Positions 1 through 8,469 of a stretch of DNA of 64,000 nt are shown here, in pieces. Location: positions 806,001 to 870,000 of the forward strand of contig CBDAPX010000001.1 in assembly GCA_965198725.1 (NCBI GenBank). The letters are read 5' to 3'. The stretch comes from CBDAPX01 sp965198725 (GTDB lineage Bacteria; Pseudomonadota; Alphaproteobacteria; Rhodobacterales; Rhodobacteraceae). The notes beneath the pieces were generated by a model that saw nothing but the letters and a program-made list of their open reading frames with translations, ran no database searches and was not told the origin of the DNA. Position 1 is the first letter of the stretch; every line of letters starts with the position of its first letter. Made by a program: the position numbers and the translations under genes.

Positions 1-1421
1 CGCGGATGCTGGAACATGTTCTGGACGACTATGGCGTCAAGGGAGAGATCGTTTCGGTACGTCCTGGTCCCGTTGTCACGATGTACGAATTGGAACCGGC
101 CCCGGGTATGAAAGCCAGCCGTGTTATCGGTCTGGCAGACGATATCGCCCGGTCTATGGCGGCGCTGTCTGCACGGGTCAGCACCGTGCCGGGCCGTTCG
201 GTCATCGGTATCGAACTGCCCAACGAGAACCGCGAAAAAGTGGTTCTGCGCGAAATCCTGGCCAGCCGTGATTTTGGCGACAGCAACATGAGCCTGCCGC
301 TGGCGCTGGGCAAAGATATCGGCGGCGACTCGGTCGTGGCAAACCTTGCCAAGATGCCTCACCTCTTGATCGCGGGGACCACGGGGTCCGGTAAATCGGT
401 TGCGATCAACACGATGATCTTGTCGCTGCTCTATAAACTGACGCCAGAAGACTGCCGGTTGATCATGATCGATCCCAAAATGCTGGAACTCAGCGTTTAT
501 GACGGTATTCCGCATCTGCTCTCGCCTGTTGTGACCGATCCGAAAAAAGCGGTCGTGGCTCTGAAATGGGTCGTGGGCGAAATGGAAGAGCGGTATCGCA
601 AGATGTCGAAGATGGGCGTGCGCAACATCGAAGGCTATAACGGCCGGGTGCGCGAGGCCTTGGACAAAGGTGAGATGTTCTCGCGCACGGTGCAAACCGG
701 GTTTGACGATGAAACCGGCGATCCAGTGTTTGAAACCGAAGAGATTCAACCGGTCAAACTGCCCTATATCGTTGTGATCGTGGATGAGATGGCCGACCTG
801 ATGATGGTCGCGGGCAAAGAGATTGAGGCCTGCATCCAACGTCTGGCCCAGATGGCGCGGGCCTCTGGTATTCACCTGATCATGGCCACGCAGCGGCCTT
901 CGGTTGACGTGATCACCGGTACCATCAAGGCCAACTTCCCCACCCGGATTTCGTTCCAGGTGACGTCGAAGGTCGATAGCCGGACGATCCTTGGTGAAAT
1001 GGGCGCTGAACAGCTCTTGGGCATGGGCGACATGCTGTATATGGCGGGCGGTGCGAAAATTACCCGTTGTCACGGTCCTTTTGTCAGCGATGAAGAGGTC
1101 GAAGAAATCGTCAACCACCTCAAGGCTCTTGGCCCGCCCGACTATGTCGGCGGTGTCGTTGAGGGGCCGGATGAGGAAAAAGCCGACGGCATTGACGCCG
1201 TTTTGGGCCTTGGCGGTAACACGGATGGCGAAGACGCGCTTTATGATCAGGCGGTGGCCATCGTGATCAAGGACCGCAAGTGTTCGACATCTTACATTCA
1301 GCGCAAACTGGCCATCGGCTACAACAAGGCGGCACGTCTTGTGGAGCAAATGGAAGAGTCCGGGCTGGTGTCGCCCGCCAACCATGTCGGCAAACGCGAA
1401 ATCCTGGTGCCAGAACAATAA
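1..1421 (+). CDS. ftsK: DNA translocase FtsK, C-terminal part (5' end outside window)
   Basis: This is the motor part of FtsK, the membrane-anchored hexameric ATPase that pumps chromosome ends through the septum and activates XerCD at dif. The reading frame is open at the left edge, so the N-terminal membrane domain and linker lie outside. Visible are the alpha/beta motor with Walker A GTTGSGKS (about nt 374-397), Walker B IVDEMAD (about nt 775-800), and a C-terminal winged-helix gamma domain (last ~65 residues, QRKLAIGYNKAARLVEQME) that reads KOPS sequences. The stop is 77 bases before lolA, a common order in alphaproteobacteria. No damage is visible. Confidence 0.97.
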   Translation, partial: RMLEHVLDDYGVKGEIVSVRPGPVVTMYELEPAPGMKASRVIGLADDIARSMAALSARVSTVPGRSVIGIELPNENREKVVLREILASRDFGDSNMSLPLALGKDIGGDSVVANLAKMPHLLIAGTTGSGKSVAINTMILSLLYKLTPEDCRLIMIDPKMLELSVYDGIPHLLSPVVTDPKKAVVALKWVVGEMEERYRKMSKMGVRNIEGYNGRVREALDKGEMFSRTVQTGFDDETGDPVFETEEIQPVKLPYIVVIVDEMADLMMVAGKEIEACIQRLAQMARASGIHLIMATQRPSVDVITGTIKANFPTRISFQVTSKVDSRTILGEMGAEQLLGMGDMLYMAGGAKITRCHGPFVSDEEVEEIVNHLKALGPPDYVGGVVEGPDEEKADGIDAVLGLGGNTDGEDALYDQAVAIVIKDRKCSTSYIQRKLAIGYNKAARLVEQMEESGLVSPANHVGKREILVPEQ

Positions 1422-1498
1422 GCGGGCCCATGCCGCCGCGTGATCAAATTCTTGGCAGAGCGGGTGCAAATTGCGCCCGCTTTCCATATGTGAGGGTC

Positions 1499-2086
1499 AT
1501 GAGACGTTTTGTGATAGCAGCAGCCATGTGCTGTGTCGGCAGCATCGCATCAGCGGCGGATAAACTGTCGTTGGGCGAAATCTCGTCATACCTCAACGGA
1601 TTAGGGACGGCAAAATCGACCTTTACCCAGATCAATGACGACGGCAGCCTGTCCACCGGTCAGCTGATGATCAAGCGGCCGGGCAAGATGCGGTTCGAAT
1701 ATGATCCGCCTGATTCCGCTCTGGTTGTCGCCGGGGCAGGCGCCGTGGTGATTTATGATCAGAAATCAAACCAGCCGCCTGACACATATCCTCTGAACAA
1801 AACGCCGCTGTCGATCATTCTGGCACGCAACGTAAATCTGTGTGCGGCGAACATGGTCGTTGGGCACCGCTTCGACGGCACGTCCACCCAAGTTGTGGCG
1901 CAAGATCCGGAAAACCCGGACTATGGACGGATTGAGATGTCGTTTACGGACGCCCCGGTAGAGCTGCGCAAATGGGTGGTCTATGACGCCAATGGCGGTG
2001 AAACCACCGTCATTCTGGGCGCATTGGAAACCGGTATTTCGCTGTCAAACCAGCTGTTTTCGACCACAGCCGCCAACGACCGCTGA
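1499..2086 (+). CDS. lolA: Outer-membrane lipoprotein carrier protein LolA
   Basis: LolA is the periplasmic chaperone that carries lipoproteins from LolCDE to the outer membrane. The start at 1499 gives 195 residues beginning with a signal peptide (MRRFVIAAA...SIASA, cleavage near residue 20); a longer open frame to 1280 overlaps ftsK and lacks a signal peptide, so it was rejected. The family pattern 'FTQINDDGSLSTGQLMIKRPG' followed by 'MRFEYDPP' is clear. The stop codon at 2084-2086 directly abuts the stop codon of the convergent lipoprotein gene, with no spacer between them. Confidence 0.93.
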   Translation: MRRFVIAAAMCCVGSIASAADKLSLGEISSYLNGLGTAKSTFTQINDDGSLSTGQLMIKRPGKMRFEYDPPDSALVVAGAGAVVIYDQKSNQPPDTYPLNKTPLSIILARNVNLCAANMVVGHRFDGTSTQVVAQDPENPDYGRIEMSFTDAPVELRKWVVYDANGGETTVILGALETGISLSNQLFSTTAANDR

Positions 2087-2680
2087 TCAGCGGCGCAGGC
2101 GGCGGCAGTTTTGCAGTTGCTTTTCGTACATGTCGGCCCGCGCATCGACGCGGCCTGCAACCTGAACCAGCCAAGCCTTGTTCCGATATGTCCCGCGCGC
2201 GAACCCCGCGTGACCTTCGTGATAGGCCAGATATTGGTTGCGGGTGTCATCCAGCCGAATACCGTTCTTGGCGCGGCTTAGGTTCATGTACCAGCCCATA
2301 AAATCCGTCGCGTCTTTGATCCGGGTCCGCTTTGCACCGGGGCGACCTGCGGATTTCTTGTAATCATCCCATGTGCCGTCCAGCGCCTGCGCATAGCCAA
2401 AGGCACTGCTTTGCCGTCCCATGGGAATCACACCCAGCGCATAGCGATGCGGTGTACGCGCGTCGCCGTCAAACCGGCTTTCCTGATGGATGGTGGCCAT
2501 TTGCACATGAACCGGCACGCCCCATTTGCGCTCTGTTGCCCGGAACGCTTTGAGGTATTCGGGCCGCTGGGCCACAATGGCGCACGCATTATCAAGGTTG
2601 CGCGGCGGCGATTTAGAGCCACCCCCGCATGCGCCGAGAAGTAGCAGGGCGAACATGCCCGCTATGACCGATGTTTTCAT
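2087..2680 (-). CDS. SLT-type lytic transglycosylase lipoprotein
   Basis: Predicted outer-membrane lipoprotein with a lysozyme-like (SLT/goose-type) domain that cleaves peptidoglycan glycan strands. From the start at 2680 (197 aa) there is a signal peptide ending in the lipobox LLGAC, so Cys18 would be lipidated. The catalytic Glu is probably E67 in IHQES, followed by SAFGYAQALDGTWDDY, the usual substrate-cleft motif. An upstream start at 2794 would add 38 residues before the signal peptide and is unlikely. Family membership is firm; the precise cellular role is not known from sequence. Confidence 0.85.
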   Translation of the reverse strand: MKTSVIAGMFALLLLGACGGGSKSPPRNLDNACAIVAQRPEYLKAFRATERKWGVPVHVQMATIHQESRFDGDARTPHRYALGVIPMGRQSSAFGYAQALDGTWDDYKKSAGRPGAKRTRIKDATDFMGWYMNLSRAKNGIRLDDTRNQYLAYHEGHAGFARGTYRNKAWLVQVAGRVDARADMYEKQLQNCRRLRR

Positions 2681-2911
2681 GACTGCTTTGCCTATTTTTT
2701 CGGTAAAATACCGCATTTCGTTGGCGAAACAAATCACAAATACGCCGGGCGGGTGGAATTGACCTGTGCTCTTGCGTGTACATTCAAAATTCAATAGGTG
2801 CGAAGACTGTTAAGGTGGCGTTCACAGACTGTTTCCCGGATTCTCGCGCCAAATATTGGACAAAACCTGTCGGAACACTCTACAACCAAGCTCTAAGGGC
2901 TGAGAAAACTT

Positions 2912-3325
2912 ATGCACACCACACGCGCGAAATATAATCTGGGCCAGATTGTCCGCCACCGGAAGCATCCGTTCCGTGGTGTAGTGTTTGATGTGGATCC
3001 CGAGTTCGCGAATACCGAAGAATGGTACGAAGCCATTCCTGAGGACAGCCGCCCCCTGAAAGATCAGCCATTTTACCACCTGCTCGCGGAAAACGATCAG
3101 ACCAATTACATCGCTTACGTGTCAGAGCAGAACCTGATCGCAGATTATTCCGGGGAACCGGTGGATCATCCGGATATCCCCGACATGTTTGGCGCGTTTC
3201 AGGATGGGTCGTACAGCCTGCATTTTCAGTTGAACGAAAGCGACCGGCGCGATCGGCCTAGTAGCCGATCGCGCACCCGTCTTTGCGCGGGTCACTGGCG
3301 CCAACCAGCATGCCGCTGTCCGTGA
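2912..3325 (+). CDS. hspQ: Heat-shock protein HspQ (YccV family) with a C-terminal extension
   Basis: HspQ is a small protein which in enterobacteria tunes Lon protease and binds hemimethylated DNA. The conserved core is complete: KYNLGQIVRHRKHPFRGVVFD near the start, then FYHLLAENDQTNYIAYVSEQNL and PDIPDMFGAF. The family usually ends near residue 105-110. Here the frame continues for about 30 Arg/Cys-rich residues that lie antisense over the last 68 bases of the convergent gamma-glutamyltransferase gene. The extension looks like read-through of a lost stop codon rather than a domain. Confidence 0.9.
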   Translation: MHTTRAKYNLGQIVRHRKHPFRGVVFDVDPEFANTEEWYEAIPEDSRPLKDQPFYHLLAENDQTNYIAYVSEQNLIADYSGEPVDHPDIPDMFGAFQDGSYSLHFQLNESDRRDRPSSRSRTRLCAGHWRQPACRCP

Positions 3326-4835
3326 TTCCGATGGCCTGTGCACCGCCGATAGGGCGTTCGGGAATAACGACATCATGCCCTCGTGCGGCAAGCTCGGCGC
3401 GTACAGCGTCGGAATAGCCCCGTTCGACTTGCAGTTTGCCCGCATCAAAGAACGAGCGCGGCGCATCGATCGCCGTCTGCGCATCCATGCCGAAATCGAC
3501 CATGTTGCTGACGAATCGGGCGTGGCCATTTGGCTGATATGCCCCGCCCATCACGCCAAACGGCATCGTGATCGCCCCGTTTTGCCGCAACATCGCCGGG
3601 ATGATGGTGTGCATGGGACGCTTGCCACCGCCGTATTCGTTCGGATGCCCCTCGGTCAGGGTGAAACCGGCCCCGCGGTTCTGGAACAGGATGCCGAATT
3701 TAGTCGAAGCCAGCCCGGACCCGAAGCCATGATAGATCGAATAGATCAGCGATACTGCCATCCGGTCCCGGTCGACCACGGTGATGTAAATCGTGTCTTT
3801 GTGTACGGCTTCGCTCAAAGCCGTTGGGTTGGTCATCGCTTGATCGGTTCGGATCAATGCCGCCAGCTGAGCGGCGGTGTCTTCCGACAACATGTGATCC
3901 AGTCGGGTCATATGATCTGGATCGGCCAAGAACCGGTTGCGCGCATCATAGGCCAGTTTTGCGGCTTCGGCTTCGATATGAGCACGATCAGCGCCGTTCG
4001 GATCCATGTTGGCAATGTCAAAATGCTTGAGGATGTTCAGCATCAGGATGGCTGTGGCACCCTGTCCGTTGGGTGGATGCTCGACCAGGTCGACCCCTTT
4101 GTAAGGCCCGGAAATCGGATCAACCGATGTCGCCTCGGTCGTGGCAAAATCATCTTTCGTGTGCACACCGCCCAAGGCCTGCAAAGACTGAACCATATCC
4201 TCGGCCACTTCGCCTTCGTAAAATGCCTTGCGCCCGTCTTTGGCCAATCGCCGCAAAACCTCCGCCTGTGCTGCATGTTCGAACAGGCTTCCTTCTTTCG
4301 GGGTTTGACCGTTCTGAAGATAGAAATCGCGCGCAGCACCCTGCAAAACCTTGGCATCGCCTTCCCAATCCTGCGCGACGCGCTGCGCCACTGGTGACCC
4401 GGCTTCGGCATAGTGAATGGACGGCTGCAAAATGCGGTCGAGGCCCAGTTTCCCTTCCGTCTCAGACAGGCGGCAAAACGCATCCACGGCGCCAGGAACG
4501 GTGACGGCGTCGGGTCCGTAAAGCGGAACAGCCGCCAACCCCTTGTCGCGCAAGGCTGCGGCATTGGCGGCTGCGGGCGCACGCCCTGACCCGTTAAAGG
4601 CGCGGATGTCGGTTTCGCCGGCACGGTTGTACAAAACGAAACAGTCGCCGCCGATACCCGTCATCTGTGGTTCGCATAGCCCCAGCAAAACAGCGCCGCC
4701 AATCGCCGCGTCCATCGCGTTTCCGCCGTCCTGCAGAAGCTTCAGGGTGGCCTGCGCGGCCAGTGGATGAGACGTCGCCACCATTCCGTTTTCGCCCCAA
4801 ACGGCCGAGCGGCCCGGCATTTGCAAATCGCGCAT
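3258..4835 (-). CDS. Gamma-glutamyltransferase family protein
   Basis: A 525-aa Ntn-hydrolase proenzyme that would cleave gamma-glutamyl bonds (glutathione or related substrates) after autoproteolysis into large and small subunits. The N-terminal HPLAAQATLKLLQDGGNAMDAAI and GIGGDCFVLY motifs are typical. The small subunit should begin at the Thr of KDTIYITVVD (about residue 346); most family members have TTH here, so T-I-Y is a variant. No signal peptide is seen, which favours a cytoplasmic YwrD-like enzyme over a secreted glutathione hydrolase. It is convergent with hspQ and overlaps it by 68 nt. Confidence 0.9.
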   Translation of the reverse strand: MRDLQMPGRSAVWGENGMVATSHPLAAQATLKLLQDGGNAMDAAIGGAVLLGLCEPQMTGIGGDCFVLYNRAGETDIRAFNGSGRAPAAANAAALRDKGLAAVPLYGPDAVTVPGAVDAFCRLSETEGKLGLDRILQPSIHYAEAGSPVAQRVAQDWEGDAKVLQGAARDFYLQNGQTPKEGSLFEHAAQAEVLRRLAKDGRKAFYEGEVAEDMVQSLQALGGVHTKDDFATTEATSVDPISGPYKGVDLVEHPPNGQGATAILMLNILKHFDIANMDPNGADRAHIEAEAAKLAYDARNRFLADPDHMTRLDHMLSEDTAAQLAALIRTDQAMTNPTALSEAVHKDTIYITVVDRDRMAVSLIYSIYHGFGSGLASTKFGILFQNRGAGFTLTEGHPNEYGGGKRPMHTIIPAMLRQNGAITMPFGVMGGAYQPNGHARFVSNMVDFGMDAQTAIDAPRSFFDAGKLQVERGYSDAVRAELAARGHDVVIPERPIGGAQAIGITDSGMLVGASDPRKDGCAIGY

Positions 4836-4949
4836 ACTTACCTCTTTTGTCGATTTTCGAAGAGGTTAGTGCGTGCGTTCCGGAATGCCAACGCGAATGC
4901 GGTTGCTCGCGGGTCGGCGATTGGGAAGATTTGTTTCGGGGGGAAGAGG

Positions 4950-4996
4950 CCTCGGCACCGCGCACTGGGTGGGGGCTGAATAACACGGTGCCGAGG
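4950..4996. other. Long perfect stem-loop in intergenic region
   Basis: CCTCGGCACCG (4950-4960) is exactly complementary to CGGTGCCGAGG (4986-4996), giving an 11-bp stem with a 25-nt loop. It lies in the 254-bp gap upstream of the gamma-glutamyltransferase gene and downstream of the RsbW-like gene, both on the minus strand. There is no T run on either side, so it is not a standard terminator. It could be a structured leader, a small RNA or a protein site. The rest of the gap (4836-5089) shows no gene. Confidence 0.45.
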
Positions 4997-5089
4997 GAAG
5001 CCATATGCAGCTACAGGAACAGATATGACCATGTTTTCAGGCGGTATTTGGTTTGGATTGTGACAGTTTTGGGGCATCTGCCACGGGCA

Positions 5090-5566
5090 TCACGCCTGCA
5101 TCGGAATGCGCATTGTCAAACAGTTCAATTCGCCGCGGCGACGGTAGCGCAAGTCTTTGACCAGTGTGCGGATCAGGTTCCAGCCAAAGCCGCCTTCTGG
5201 CAGGTCGGATATGTGAACATCCACACTGACCGGTTGACCGGCTGGCAAAGTCAGGTTCGGAAACGGTCGTCCGTTATCACGCAGACACACGACCAAATCT
5301 GTCCGGTGCAGACGGGACCACAAACGGATTTCGCCGTCCGGCATGTGGGCGCAAGCATGTTCAATAACGTTGTTCAGCGCTTCTGTGACGGCGATTTCAA
5401 CGCGTCCAACCGCATCGATATCGCAGGCCTGCAACCTGAGCTGTTGAACAAATGACCGCATCGTTTCGCGCGCGCCGAGCGGCGAGTTTTCCACGCGGAA
5501 CCTGATCGTCGAAACAACTGACAGGTCTTGATACTCCGGGTCGTGATGGGATCGCCGCTGTGTCAT
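5090..5566 (-). CDS. RsbW-like anti-sigma factor / HATPase_c_2 kinase
   Basis: A 158-aa GHKL-fold ATPase of the RsbW/SpoIIAB type. The N box (TEALNNVIEHA), G1 box (LRDNGRPF) and G2 box (EGGFGWNLIRTLVKDL) are all present. Such proteins bind a sigma factor or phosphorylate a partner STAS protein. The gene lies 15 bp downstream of the STAS-domain gene on the same strand, so the two form a partner-switch pair. No sigma factor or PP2C phosphatase is visible nearby; the target must be encoded elsewhere. Confidence 0.88.
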   Translation of the reverse strand: MTQRRSHHDPEYQDLSVVSTIRFRVENSPLGARETMRSFVQQLRLQACDIDAVGRVEIAVTEALNNVIEHACAHMPDGEIRLWSRLHRTDLVVCLRDNGRPFPNLTLPAGQPVSVDVHISDLPEGGFGWNLIRTLVKDLRYRRRGELNCLTMRIPMQA

Positions 5567-5581
5567 TAGGCGTCCATGCGG

Positions 5582-5911
5582 TCAATCGGCAATGGCGTCT
5601 TCGACCGATGGGAACAGCTTGAACACCGTGTCCATGCGCGTCAGCCGAAAAACCTTGTCCACTGTGGGTGTCAGCCCAGCGAGGTCCAACCGTCGTCCTG
5701 ACCCGAGTTGCTTCATCGCTGCGACGATGGCGCCCAGGCCACTCGAATCGACGAAATCAACAGAGGACAGGTCGAGGATCACCCTGTCTGGTCCGTCATC
5801 GGTTTCTTTGCGCATGTCTTCTTTGAACTTGATCGCAATTGCGGCATCAATTCGGTTACCATTCACGGTAACGATCTGGGTATCGTTACGAAGGCTACTT
5901 TCCAGGCTCAT
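5582..5911 (-). CDS. STAS-domain anti-sigma factor antagonist
   Basis: A 109-aa single STAS domain (SpoIIAA/RsbV type). The phosphorylation motif DSSGLGA begins at residue 55, preceded by the strand VILDLSSVDFV; one of the two serines should be phosphorylated by the neighbouring RsbW-like kinase, releasing or blocking the switch. It is the first gene of a two-gene operon and diverges from the thiolase gene, whose start is 91 bp away, so this gap should hold both promoters. Confidence 0.9.
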   Translation of the reverse strand: MSLESSLRNDTQIVTVNGNRIDAAIAIKFKEDMRKETDDGPDRVILDLSSVDFVDSSGLGAIVAAMKQLGSGRRLDLAGLTPTVDKVFRLTRMDTVFKLFPSVEDAIAD

Positions 5912-6002
5912 ATCAGGCTCCTGCAGGTCCTAAGTCTGGACAGAGGCTAGACGGCAATGATTACCATTCGGTATTCAAGCGGCAGCATGGGGAGAAAAAG
6001 CG

Positions 6003-7175
6003 ATGAAAGACGTTGTGATCGCCGGGGCGTCCCGCACGGCAATGGGGGGCTTTCAGGGCGTGTTTGATGGCGTGCCTGCTGCCGAACTGGGGGGGGCGGC
6101 CATCAAGGCGGCATTGGATGGTGCAGGGGCCGCGACGGTTGACGAGGTCTTGATGGGCTGTGTCTTGCCGGCTGGTCAGGGTCAGGCCCCGGCACGGCAA
6201 GCCGGGTTTCATGCGGGCCTGGGCGAAGAAGTCCCCGCCACCACGCTCAACAAGATGTGCGGCTCGGGCATGAAAGCAGCGATGTTGGGCTTTGACCAGA
6301 TCGCGCTGGGTGACCGGGATGTCATGGCGGTCGGGGGCATGGAAAGCATGACCAATGCGCCTTACTTGCTGCCGAATATGCGCGGCGGCGCCCGCATCGG
6401 GCATGGCGCCACCATCGACCACATGTTCCTCGACGGGCTCGAAGATGCCTATGACAAGGGTCGCCTGATGGGCACTTTCGCCGAGGATTGCGCCGAAACC
6501 TACCAATTCACCCGGGACGCGCAGGACGATTATGCGCTGATCTCTTTGTCCAATGCGCTCGCGGCGCAAGAAAGTGGTGCGTTTGACACCGAAATTGCCC
6601 CCTTCACGGTCAGCACGCGGCGTGGTGCGAATGTGGTGGCAAAGGACGAACAGCCGGGCAACGCCCGACCCGACAAGATCCCCAACCTCAAGCCCGCCTT
6701 CCGCAAAGACGGCACCGTGACCGCGGCCAACAGCTCTTCGATCTCGGATGGCGCCGCGGCCCTTATCCTGGCTTCCGCCGATGCGGCAGAGGCTCAGGGC
6801 CTCACGATCCGTGCGCGCATTCTGGGTCATGCCAGTCACGCCCAGGCGCCGGGTCTTTTCACCACCGCGCCGGTCCCGGCCGCACAAAAACTCTTGCAAA
6901 AAATCGGCTGGACCAAAGAAGACGTGGACCTCTGGGAAGTGAACGAAGCCTTCGCGGTTGTCCCCATGGCCTTCATGCAGGAAATGGGCCTTTCCCGGGA
7001 TCAGGTAAACGTCAATGGCGGGGCTTGCGCACTAGGACATCCCATCGGGGCCTCGGGCGCCCGGATCATGGTCACGTTGCTCAATGCGCTCGAAACCCGC
7101 GGCTTGAACCGCGGTGTCGCGGCCATTTGCATCGGCGGCGGCGAAGGAACCGCCATTGCTATCGAACGCGTCTGA
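6003..7175 (+). CDS. Acetyl-CoA C-acetyltransferase (thiolase)
   Basis: A 390-aa thiolase II that condenses two acetyl-CoA to acetoacetyl-CoA, or runs in reverse in fatty-acid and polyhydroxyalkanoate metabolism. The acyl-accepting Cys is C86 in LNKMCGSGMKA; the second-half motifs NEAFAVVPMAF, GGACALGHPIGASGARI (catalytic His) and ICIGGGEGTA (second Cys) are present. The start has a purine-rich ribosome site (GGGGAGAAAA) before ATG. Its natural terminator downstream appears to have been split by the prophage. Confidence 0.95.
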   Translation: MKDVVIAGASRTAMGGFQGVFDGVPAAELGGAAIKAALDGAGAATVDEVLMGCVLPAGQGQAPARQAGFHAGLGEEVPATTLNKMCGSGMKAAMLGFDQIALGDRDVMAVGGMESMTNAPYLLPNMRGGARIGHGATIDHMFLDGLEDAYDKGRLMGTFAEDCAETYQFTRDAQDDYALISLSNALAAQESGAFDTEIAPFTVSTRRGANVVAKDEQPGNARPDKIPNLKPAFRKDGTVTAANSSSISDGAAALILASADAAEAQGLTIRARILGHASHAQAPGLFTTAPVPAAQKLLQKIGWTKEDVDLWEVNEAFAVVPMAFMQEMGLSRDQVNVNGGACALGHPIGASGARIMVTLLNALETRGLNRGVAAICIGGGEGTAIAIERV

Positions 7176-7178
7176 TGC

Positions 7179-7200
7179 TTCTTTCTTGTCAAAAATACCC
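7179..7200 (+). repeat. Interspersed intergenic element, copy 1
   Basis: TTCTTTCTTGTCAAAAATAC then CC, followed by a G-rich stretch. Four similar elements occur at gene ends in this window (also 45549, 48801 and 59601). This copy sits directly after the thiolase stop codon and 20 bp before the prophage. Confidence 0.6.
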
Positions 7201-7214
7201 TTGGGGGTGAATTG

Positions 7215-7219
7215 CCCCC
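7215..7219. repeat. Target-site duplication, left copy (CCCCC)
   Basis: Five-base CCCCC directly before the prophage TG end; the matching copy follows the other end at 39168-39172. Five bases is the length made by MuA-family transposases. The identity extends to CCCCCTGGA by chance, because host and phage both continue with TGGA. Confidence 0.65.
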
Positions 7220-7268
7220 TGGACCGGACCAATTTTTTTTGGACTGGGGATCGCTTTAATTTGGAATG
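7220..7268. other. Prophage end (Mu attR equivalent)
   Basis: Starts TGGACCGGACC, has a T8 run, then TGGGGATCG and the sequence TTGGAATG at 7261-7268. TTGGAATG is the inverse of the CATTCCAA copies at the opposite end, so it is a candidate transposase-binding site. The D-protein stop codon lies only 11 bp further in. Confidence 0.6.
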
Positions 7269-7278
7269 ATCCGCCTGT

Positions 7279-8259
7279 CTAGCTGGCCCTGGCATTCGGC
7301 TTTTCCGTCTTGATTTTGGTCTTGAACCCGCCACCTGTGATCTCGTGGCGAGCGCTTGTGATCGACCATAGCCCACTCACCCCGATCCGAAAACCGATTG
7401 CCAGGATTTGACCCTCAGCCGCGACCGATGGATCGCCCGGCATGGTGATGCTCAGAGTGTCATCCCCGCGCTTGGTCTCATCGAGCTTGGCCTTGGCCGC
7501 TTTCTCGGCCTCTTCTTTGGTTGAGTGGGTGTGGCGCAACCGTTTGATCGGCGATCCCTCACCAGCGGTGACCTTTTCTTTCTTACCCGTGGCCTCATCG
7601 TGCCAGTGGGCCTCGACACTCTTATAGTTGCCCCGGCTCGCCAGCGTCATGGACCAGCTCAGCTCGCCAGACTTGGTGATTGGGCGGGGAAGCATTGGGA
7701 TGCCGCTCACGGTCTTGCCTTCCCCCTTGGGCATAAAGAGGAGCGACTGACCTTTCACCGAGGCGATGGCGTCATGGTCTTTGGCGATCCTGGTCAGGAA
7801 GTTGATGTCGCTCTCATCGGTCTGATCCAGATGCCTGTAGTGGAACGGCTTGAGATCATCGGCCACCTTGGGCTCCAGCTCATGCTCGCCCGCAATGGTG
7901 CCCACGATGTCCTCGATGGTCTTATCATCCCAGGAACGGGTCTTTTGCTCTTTGATGGTGCCGCCCAGGTTGACGGCCTTGCCCCGGATGATCACGCGAT
8001 CTGGTGGGCCTTTGGCCACCACCTCATCCGCCGTAAAGACGCCCATAGGCGCAAGAAAGGTCTCTTTATAGCCCATGAACACAATGAGCGGCGCACCAGG
8101 CAAAGGGAGCTCGATGGCGTTGTCCCGATCATCGAGCGTGATCTCCACCGTGTCGGACTTGAAGCCCGCCTCGTCATTTACCACCAGGTTGAGGAGCCGA
8201 TCCTTGATCTGGCTGGTGATGTTGATGCCCGCTGCAATCACTTTGAAATCAGGTGTCAT
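7279..8259 (-). CDS. Tail protein D (P2 gpD-like, baseplate hub)
   Basis: A 326-aa protein in the position and of the size of P2 gpD, the hub that joins the tail tube to the spike; it is related to T4 gp27. The pattern fits: an N-terminal strand-rich domain (DTVEITLDDRDNAIELPLPG), the central HYRHLDQTDESDINFLTRIAKDHDAIASVKGQSLLFMPKGEG, and a C-terminal beta domain. It is the last gene before the phage end and follows U and X as in P2. Mu has no exact counterpart in sequence. Confidence 0.88.
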   Translation of the reverse strand: MTPDFKVIAAGINITSQIKDRLLNLVVNDEAGFKSDTVEITLDDRDNAIELPLPGAPLIVFMGYKETFLAPMGVFTADEVVAKGPPDRVIIRGKAVNLGGTIKEQKTRSWDDKTIEDIVGTIAGEHELEPKVADDLKPFHYRHLDQTDESDINFLTRIAKDHDAIASVKGQSLLFMPKGEGKTVSGIPMLPRPITKSGELSWSMTLASRGNYKSVEAHWHDEATGKKEKVTAGEGSPIKRLRHTHSTKEEAEKAAKAKLDETKRGDDTLSITMPGDPSVAAEGQILAIGFRIGVSGLWSITSARHEITGGGFKTKIKTEKPNARAS

Positions 8260-8262
8260 GGG

Positions 8263-8469
8263 TCAATCCCACAGGCGGATTGTGGGAGCCTCGGGTGCGC
8301 TCTCCTCGACAACGGGGAGCTCGATGAGGAGGCCAGAGCGCATCACGGGGCCGTGCGCCGCGAGGCTGGGATTGGCCGCAAGAACGTCCTCTATATTATA
8401 AGGTGCATCCCCATAGTGCTTGGCGCAGACCTGATCGAGGACATCGCCATCCTTTGTGCGGTATTTCAT
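8263..8469 (-). CDS. Tail protein X (LysM-like, P2 gpX family)
   Basis: A 68-aa protein resembling a single LysM domain: YRTKDGDVLDQVCAKHYGD, then a helix with NPSLA and a C-terminal strand LLIELP. P2 gpX and its relatives link the tube and spike or contact peptidoglycan at the tail tip. It overlaps the end of U by four bases and is followed within three bases by D, the P2 order. Confidence 0.88.
   Translation of the reverse strand: MKYRTKDGDVLDQVCAKHYGDAPYNIEDVLAANPSLAAHGPVMRSGLLIELPVVEESAPEAPTIRLWD

Noticed and set aside
1280..1498. Longer N-terminus of LolA
   Set aside because: It overlaps ftsK and lacks a signal peptide; the 1499 start has one.
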